From assembly GCA_003250455.1 (NCBI GenBank), contig QKGK01000444.1:1-9479 (forward strand): 9,479 nt of DNA. The letters are read 5' to 3'. A program made the translations under genes and the position numbers. Shown piece after piece: positions 5,325 to 9,479 of this stretch (positions are counted from its first letter, which is position 1; every line of letters begins with the position of its first letter). The stretch is from Chloroflexota bacterium. GTDB lineage: Bacteria; Chloroflexota; Anaerolineae; Anaerolineales; UBA11579. The notes below the pieces were generated by a model that had not been told where the DNA came from, searched no databases, and worked only from the letters and a program-made list of their open reading frames with translations.

Positions 5325-7517
5325 TTACTGCACCGTAAAGGTGGTGGAGCCGCTGCCAGACGTGTACCCGGTCAGGGTAGCGGTGGCATTCACAGTATAG
5401 GTGCCGCTGCCATCTTTATTGGCGTTCACCCGGTAGGAGAAGGTGGCCTCACCGGCGGCATTGGTAGTGGCGCTGCCGCTGTAGACCTTTCCGGAGGGGG
5501 TGTTGATCGAAACGCTCACGCTGGCCCCGGCGACGGCCGCACCGCCGTCATCTGTCACCAAGACGGTGATCAGCGCGGTGCCCTTGGTGTAGCTGGGGCT
5601 GTCTGTGCTTACGGCGACATGCAAAGCGCCGCCCCCAGACCCGCCGCCGCTGACGGTAACGGTGATCGAATCTTCCGCAGTCAGGATGCCGCTGTCGGTC
5701 ACGCTGGCGGTGATGGTGTGGGTGCCATTGCTGAGCGCAAAGCTGACGCTGGCCCCGGTACCGAGGTTGCCGTCAATGCTGGAGGTCCAGCTGATGCTGC
5801 TGCTCAGGTTGCCATCTTCTGCATCGCTGGCGGAACCGGTGAAGGTGACCGTGGCTCCGGCGGAGAAAGTGGCTCCATTGGAGGGAGAGTCGATGCTGAC
5901 GGACGGGGGCGTGTTGGAGGGCGGGGTACCGCCGCCAAGGTAGGCCAATGCGTCTGCAGCCTGCACCAGACCGTAGCCGAAGGCCACATCACGCCCGGCT
6001 GCGCCCAGGTCCTGGGCGGTAGCGTTGATCGCATCACGGATCTCTGCGGGGGTAGCCGAGGGATTGGCGCTCTTCAGCAGGGCGGCGACCGCAGAAACGT
6101 GCGGGGTCGCCATCGAGGTGCCGTTCCAGGCGGCGTAGCCGCTGGCCGGCCAGGTGAACTGGCTGGTAAAGCTGGCGGATTGACCGAGATTATTGGCTAC
6201 CAGGTTTTGGCCGTCTTCCTGGGAGAGGCTGATCCCAACGATGGAGGAGGAGTTCCCGTCGCCAAGGGTGCCAAAGAAGTTGCCGGGTGCGTTGTTGTAG
6301 ATCACCGCGGCTGCACCGCCGCCCAATTCCACGTTGTGTACTTTATCGTAGAAGCTGACCACCCCGCGCTCACAGAGGACAACCTGCCCGCCCCATGAGC
6401 CGACGGAGTCGCACAGCCCGCCGTTCACCAGGGTGCCGGTCCCGCTGCCATTGGCGGAGAATTCGATGTGGTTGGCCTGGTAGGTGGTGCCGCCCACAGT
6501 GAGCTCGTTGGTCTCAACATAAGGCAGCGTGCTGAGCACCGCCACGCCGGGGGCGGCGATCTCTACCTGGCTGTTCTGCTGGGAGAAGTCGGCAATTGCC
6601 AGGGATTCGTCCAGGGCGGCAACCGACATGACCGAGTCGTAGGAGGCCGGGTAAGAGAGGGCAGTGTTGCCATCGTTGCCTGCGGCTGCGATGGAAAGCA
6701 CGCCAGCGGCATACAGGTTGCTGAAGGCGCGGCTTTCACGCCCGCTGGAGCGCCCGCCGCCGAGGCTCATGCTGATGATGTCCGCCCCGTTGTTGCCGCA
6801 GGTATTGGCCGCAGCGATCAGGTCGGAGGCAAAGGTAGCCGAACCGGCGTTGTTGAAATATTTGACAATATAGAAGGAAACCCCAGGGGCAACCCCTACC
6901 ACACCCAGGGCGTTGTTCTGCCCGGCAATCGTGCCAGCCACGTGGGTGCCGTGGCCGTAGCCATCTTCTGTATAGGCTTCACCGGCTATTTGAGACGTCC
7001 CGCCAGCAGCCGGGAAGAGGTCTTCGTGGGCGGCATAGTAACCGGTGTCGATAATGCAGACTTTGACGTTATTCCCGGTGGGCGCGCCGGCATCAAAACT
7101 GCCATCGCGGTTGGTATCCCATACGTCGCGGGCCTGAACGGCATCAATACCCCAGGGGACGGTCTGTCCGTTGGCGTCCACGCTGTCGGCCACCGGAGCC
7201 AGGGTGCCCTTGGAGGGGGTGATGCTGATCGGGAAGCGCAGCGGGTCTTCTTCAACATCGGTGATGTTGGGGTTCCTGGTGAGCCCATTGACCGCTTGCG
7301 CCGGGACCGTGACGACAAAGGAATTGAGGTCATCGAAGGTGTAGTGGAATTCTGCACCGGCAGCCGAGAGGGCCTGCTGGGCAGCCGCTTTACCGCCAGG
7401 GGTGAATCCTACAAATAATCGTACCTGCTGGGCAGCGCCAAAGGCTGGCACTGCTGCGCCCAGGAGGAAGATGAGGATAATCCCTACCAGCGTCAGCTTT
7501 TTGAGGTGAGGTTTCAT
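5325..7517 (-). CDS. Secreted subtilase (S8) with PA-domain insert and two C-terminal Ig-like domains
   Basis: 730-residue extracellular serine protease. Residues 1-27 are a signal peptide (KPHLKK, then hydrophobic 9-23, cut near AFG). An I9 propeptide spans about 31-97 (LFVGFTPGGK to TDVEEDPLR). The catalytic domain spans about 120-525: Asp157 (IIDTGY), His189 (GHGTHVAG), SLGGG at 251-255, oxyanion Asn281 (AAAGND) and Ser468 (NGTSMATPH). A protease-associated (PA) domain is inserted at about 335-450, with Cys369 and Cys382 probably paired. After the catalytic domain come a Pro-rich linker, an Ig-like domain of the PKD/peptidase type (538-622), a GGGSGGG linker (624-630) and a second bacterial Ig-like domain (632-729), likely for adhesion or reach. 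The ATG at 7517 is chosen over the upstream ATG at 7643 because AAGGAG (7525-7530) precedes it, it starts the signal peptide, and the promoter lies between the two. It is a tandem paralogue of the next gene to the right. Confidence 0.96.
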   Translation of the reverse strand: MKPHLKKLTLVGIILIFLLGAAVPAFGAAQQVRLFVGFTPGGKAAAQQALSAAGAEFHYTFDDLNSFVVTVPAQAVNGLTRNPNITDVEEDPLRFPISITPSKGTLAPVADSVDANGQTVPWGIDAVQARDVWDTNRDGSFDAGAPTGNNVKVCIIDTGYYAAHEDLFPAAGGTSQIAGEAYTEDGYGHGTHVAGTIAGQNNALGVVGVAPGVSFYIVKYFNNAGSATFASDLIAAANTCGNNGADIISMSLGGGRSSGRESRAFSNLYAAGVLSIAAAGNDGNTALSYPASYDSVMSVAALDESLAIADFSQQNSQVEIAAPGVAVLSTLPYVETNELTVGGTTYQANHIEFSANGSGTGTLVNGGLCDSVGSWGGQVVLCERGVVSFYDKVHNVELGGGAAAVIYNNAPGNFFGTLGDGNSSSIVGISLSQEDGQNLVANNLGQSASFTSQFTWPASGYAAWNGTSMATPHVSAVAALLKSANPSATPAEIRDAINATAQDLGAAGRDVAFGYGLVQAADALAYLGGGTPPSNTPPSVSIDSPSNGATFSAGATVTFTGSASDAEDGNLSSSISWTSSIDGNLGTGASVSFALSNGTHTITASVTDSGILTAEDSITVTVSGGGSGGGALHVAVSTDSPSYTKGTALITVLVTDDGGAAVAGASVSVSINTPSGKVYSGSATTNAAGEATFSYRVNANKDGSGTYTVNATATLTGYTSGSGSTTFTVQ

Positions 7518-7557
7518 GTGTTTGCTCCTTGCAAAATGAGAGAAAAATAAGAAAATT

Positions 7558-7571
7558 CCGGCAATCGCCGG
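7558..7571 (-). other. Hairpin at the 5' end of the second protease mRNA
   Basis: CCGGC-GATT-GCCGG sits a few bases after the predicted transcript start and is followed by an A/T-rich tract (AATTTTCTTATTTTT) before the ribosome binding site. A 5'-terminal hairpin of this kind can protect mRNA; with the T-rich tract it also looks like a weak attenuator. Confidence 0.5.
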
Positions 7572-7580
7572 GCAAGAAAG

Positions 7581-7609
7581 ATTATAATCCGATAAAATTG
7601 ATAAATCAA
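7581..7609 (-). promoter_or_regulatory. Sigma70-type promoter of the second protease
   Basis: Minus strand TTGATT (7604-7609) and a perfect TATAAT (7581-7586) are separated by exactly 17 bases. Predicted start is near 7574, giving a leader of about 57 bases to the ATG at 7517. Confidence 0.75.
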
Positions 7610-7718
7610 GTAGAAAAATTAATTTTATTTTAATATTAGTCAAAGATCAGGTTTCACTTTGACAAAATCAGTACCAATGGCCGATTAATAAATTTTTTCT
7701 AACGGGAGTTGCCTCAAT

Positions 7719-7752
7719 AAAAAGAGACCTGGTGAATGCCGGGTCTCTTTTT
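7719..7752. terminator. Bidirectional terminator between the two paralogous proteases
   Basis: AAAAAGAGACCTGG (7719-7732) and CCGGGTCTCTTTTTT (7739-7753) form a 14-position stem with one wobble and a six-base loop, flanked by A on one side and T on the other, so it terminates either way. Its main role is probably to end the third protease transcript about 200 bases after its stop and insulate the second protease promoter. Confidence 0.9.
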
Positions 7753-7753
7753 T

Positions 7754-7952
7754 GCTATTCAATTGTATGGTGGCAGCGGCCTGTTCTATATAGCAGGTGT
7801 TTGTATTGATGTCTGGAATGAAGCCAATTTGTGTGCGCTAATGTTACGTTGTAGGGCCGCTGCCACATTTGTGGGTGATATCTTTGAAGGGAACGGTGAT
7901 TCCCACAATCTAGCAGTCCATAGATGGTTCTTTTCGCTGAAACATCAAAGAT
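7754..7952. other. 3' region of the third protease with nested inverted repeats; no gene recognised
   Basis: GTGGCAGCGGCC (7770-7781) and GGCCGCTGCCAC (7855-7866) are perfect 12-base complements around 73 bases. A second pair, TTGTGGG (7869-7875) and CCCACAA (7902-7908), adjoins it. Both would fold in the long 3' untranslated part of the third protease mRNA. No ORF with a ribosome binding site or recognisable product lies here, and no target-site duplication flanks the larger repeat, so a mobile element is not supported. Confidence 0.55.
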
Positions 7953-9479
7953 CTACGGATTTGTGAGAAAGTCTAAGGCATCCTTTGCCTGAACCAGGCC
8001 ATAGCCGTAGTAAACATCGCGGCCGGGATCGCCCAGTTCCATGGCAGTATAATCTATTGCTTCGCGGATCTCGACATTGGTGGCAGAGGGGACTGCGCTC
8101 CACAGCAGGGCGGCTACAGCCGAGACGTGCGGGGTTGCCATGGAGGTGCCGTTCCAGGCCTCATAGCCACTGGCGGGGGATACGATGGTGCTGACCACAT
8201 CAGCGGGCAACCCAACCGCATTCAGCAGTTCTGTGCCTTGTGACAGTGAGAGGCCGATTGCGACAATATCAGAGCTGTTTCCGTCTCCCAAGGTAGCATA
8301 AAGCGCTTCGTCCAGATTGTTGTAGATCACGGCCGCGACACCGCCGCTGTTCTGCACGTTCATCACTTTGTCGTAGAAGCTGATGGACCCGCGCAGGCAC
8401 AGGACAACCATGCCGTCCCATGCGCCGGTGGAATCGCACAACCCGCCATATACCAGTTCGCCGGTTGCTTCGGCGTAGGGGGAATATTCGACGTGGTAAC
8501 CAGAGTAGGTAATTCCGTCTGCGGTAACCGTGTTGGTTTCAACGTAAGGGATGGTGCTGAGCACGCCCACACCGGGAGCGGCGATCTCTACCTGGTCGTT
8601 GAACTGGGAGAAGTCGGCAACGACTAAATCTTCATCCAGGGCGGCGACAGACATGACCGAATCGTAGGAGGCCGGGTAGTGGTAATCTGAGATGCCATCA
8701 TTGCTGGCGGCGGCAATGGAAAGCACGCCCTTGGCATACAGTTTGTCGAAAGCCATTCTTTCTTTTCCGCTGGCAGTAGTGCCGCTGAGGCTCATGCTGA
8801 TGATGTTGGCGCCGTTGTCAGCACATTCGTTGGCGGCTGCAACCAGGTCGGAAGCATGTTGCTTCAGTACCCACGATCCATCATTCGCAAATATTTTGAC
8901 AATGTAGAGGGATACTCCGGGGGCCACGCCCACTACGCCGAGATCGTTGTTTTGGGCGGCGATGGTGCCTGCGACATGGGTGCCATGGCCGTAGCCATCA
9001 GTGAAGGGATCATCGTCCACCTGGGAGAACCCGCCGATCAGGTCTGCATCAACAAGGTCTTCGTGTTCGGAATAGTAGCCAGTGTCGATAATGCACACAG
9101 TTACGTCCCCGCCGGTGGGTGCCTTTTTGTCAAATTTGCCGTTGCGGTTCACGTCCCATACGTCGCGGGCCTGGACGGCGTCCACACCCCAGGGGACGAT
9201 CTGACCGTTGTTATCTACGGTATCGGCTGCCAGGGCCAGGGTGCCTGTGCTGGGAATTTCGCTGACCGGGTAGCGCAGCGGGTCTTCTTCGATGTCGGTG
9301 ATGTTGGGGTTTTTGGATAGTCCTTGCAGCGCCTGGCCCGGGACGGTGACAACAAAGGCGCTCAGGTCGTCAAATGTGTAGTGGAATTCCGCGCCTGATG
9401 CCTTAAGGGCTTGCTGAACGGCCCCTTTTCTCCCTGGTGCGAAGGTAACGAACACCCGTACTTTATCGGGTGCACCCAG
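7953..9479 (-). CDS. Subtilase (S8) with PA-domain insert, N-terminus cut by the window edge
   Basis: 508 residues are visible; the frame runs off the right edge (first visible codons LGAPDKVR), so signal peptide and start lie outside. An internal GTG at 9455 is not the start, because the reading frame and the homology to the second protease continue upstream of it. I9 propeptide covers visible 6-70, then a catalytic domain with Asp132 (IIDTGY), His165 (GHGTHVAG), Asn260 (AAASND) and Ser446 (NGTSMATPH), and a PA insert at about 315-430 with Cys348 and Cys361 aligned to those of its neighbour. It is similar to the second protease throughout the shared part but stops right after the catalytic domain (DALDFLTNP), with no Ig-like modules. 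Two S1-pocket glycines are serine here (Ser232 in SLSG, Ser259 in AASN), while the triad and oxyanion Asn are kept, so it is probably active with altered specificity. Its transcript likely ends at 7719-7752. Confidence 0.95.
   Translation of the reverse strand: MGAPDKVRVFVTFAPGRKGAVQQALKASGAEFHYTFDDLSAFVVTVPGQALQGLSKNPNITDIEEDPLRYPVSEIPSTGTLALAADTVDNNGQIVPWGVDAVQARDVWDVNRNGKFDKKAPTGGDVTVCIIDTGYYSEHEDLVDADLIGGFSQVDDDPFTDGYGHGTHVAGTIAAQNNDLGVVGVAPGVSLYIVKIFANDGSWVLKQHASDLVAAANECADNGANIISMSLSGTTASGKERMAFDKLYAKGVLSIAAASNDGISDYHYPASYDSVMSVAALDEDLVVADFSQFNDQVEIAAPGVGVLSTIPYVETNTVTADGITYSGYHVEYSPYAEATGELVYGGLCDSTGAWDGMVVLCLRGSISFYDKVMNVQNSGGVAAVIYNNLDEALYATLGDGNSSDIVAIGLSLSQGTELLNAVGLPADVVSTIVSPASGYEAWNGTSMATPHVSAVAALLWSAVPSATNVEIREAIDYTAMELGDPGRDVYYGYGLVQAKDALDFLTNP

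Noticed and set aside
5619..7418. Long plus-strand open frames opposite the second protease.
   Set aside because: They are Gly/Ala/Arg-rich antisense shadows of a GC-rich gene with no domain signature or start signals.
7518..7643. A 42-residue N-terminal extension of the second protease starting at an ATG at 7643.
   Set aside because: It would bury the signal peptide, and the near-consensus promoter at 7581-7609 lies inside it; AAGGAG supports the ATG at 7517.
7758..7952. The frame of the third protease stays open for about 65 codons after its TAG, hinting at read-through or a lost C-terminal domain.
   Set aside because: The implied residues are rich in His, Trp and Arg and look nothing like the Ig-like domains of the neighbouring paralogue; an open stretch of this length can arise by chance.
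7736..7966. A 76-residue plus-strand open frame between the two paralogous proteases.
   Set aside because: It begins with GTG inside the terminator hairpin, lacks a ribosome binding site and overlaps the end of the third protease.

Overview
The window most likely comes from a free-living, envelope-active bacterium of moderate GC, plausibly a Chloroflexota/Anaerolineae-type heterotroph. That placement is inferred from the combination of several large secreted subtilases with a housekeeping folD and a stand-alone DSF-type acyl carrier protein; no marker gene here proves it. No phage, transposase, CRISPR or tRNA/rRNA was seen.

Layout, left to right. 58-2535 (-): a secreted proteinase K/aqualysin-type S8 protease with an I9 propeptide, two tandem beta-sandwich repeats and a lectin-like C-terminal domain. 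2536-3234: a 0.7 kb AT-richer gap holding one doubtful small ORF, a cluster of TGATCA palindromes and a strong terminator. 3235-3480 (-): an acyl carrier protein. 3481-3751: a divergent promoter region. 3752-4627 (+): folD, a complete one-carbon folate enzyme. 4744-5094 (+): a small four-helix membrane protein of unknown function. 5095-5324: a convergent intergenic region with three REP-like palindromes and the terminator of the next protease. 5325-7517 (-): a secreted S8 protease with a PA insert and two Ig-like C-terminal domains. 7518-7952: promoter, 5' hairpin, bidirectional terminator and an inverted repeat. 7953 to the window end (-): a tandem paralogue of the preceding protease, cut at its N-terminus by the window edge and without C-terminal add-on domains.

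The biology is dominated by extracellular proteolysis: three S8 proteases on one strand within 9.5 kb, from two distinct lineages. All have an inhibitor-type propeptide. The two rightmost are clear duplicates with a well-marked promoter and terminator between them, so each is probably transcribed alone. The folD/ACP/membrane-protein block in the middle looks unrelated to the proteases. No clearly new multi-gene system was recognised. The most notable signal is that the third protease carries Gly-to-Ser changes in both segments that line the S1 substrate pocket, each one base away from the codon kept in its neighbour, which suggests diverging specificity after duplication.
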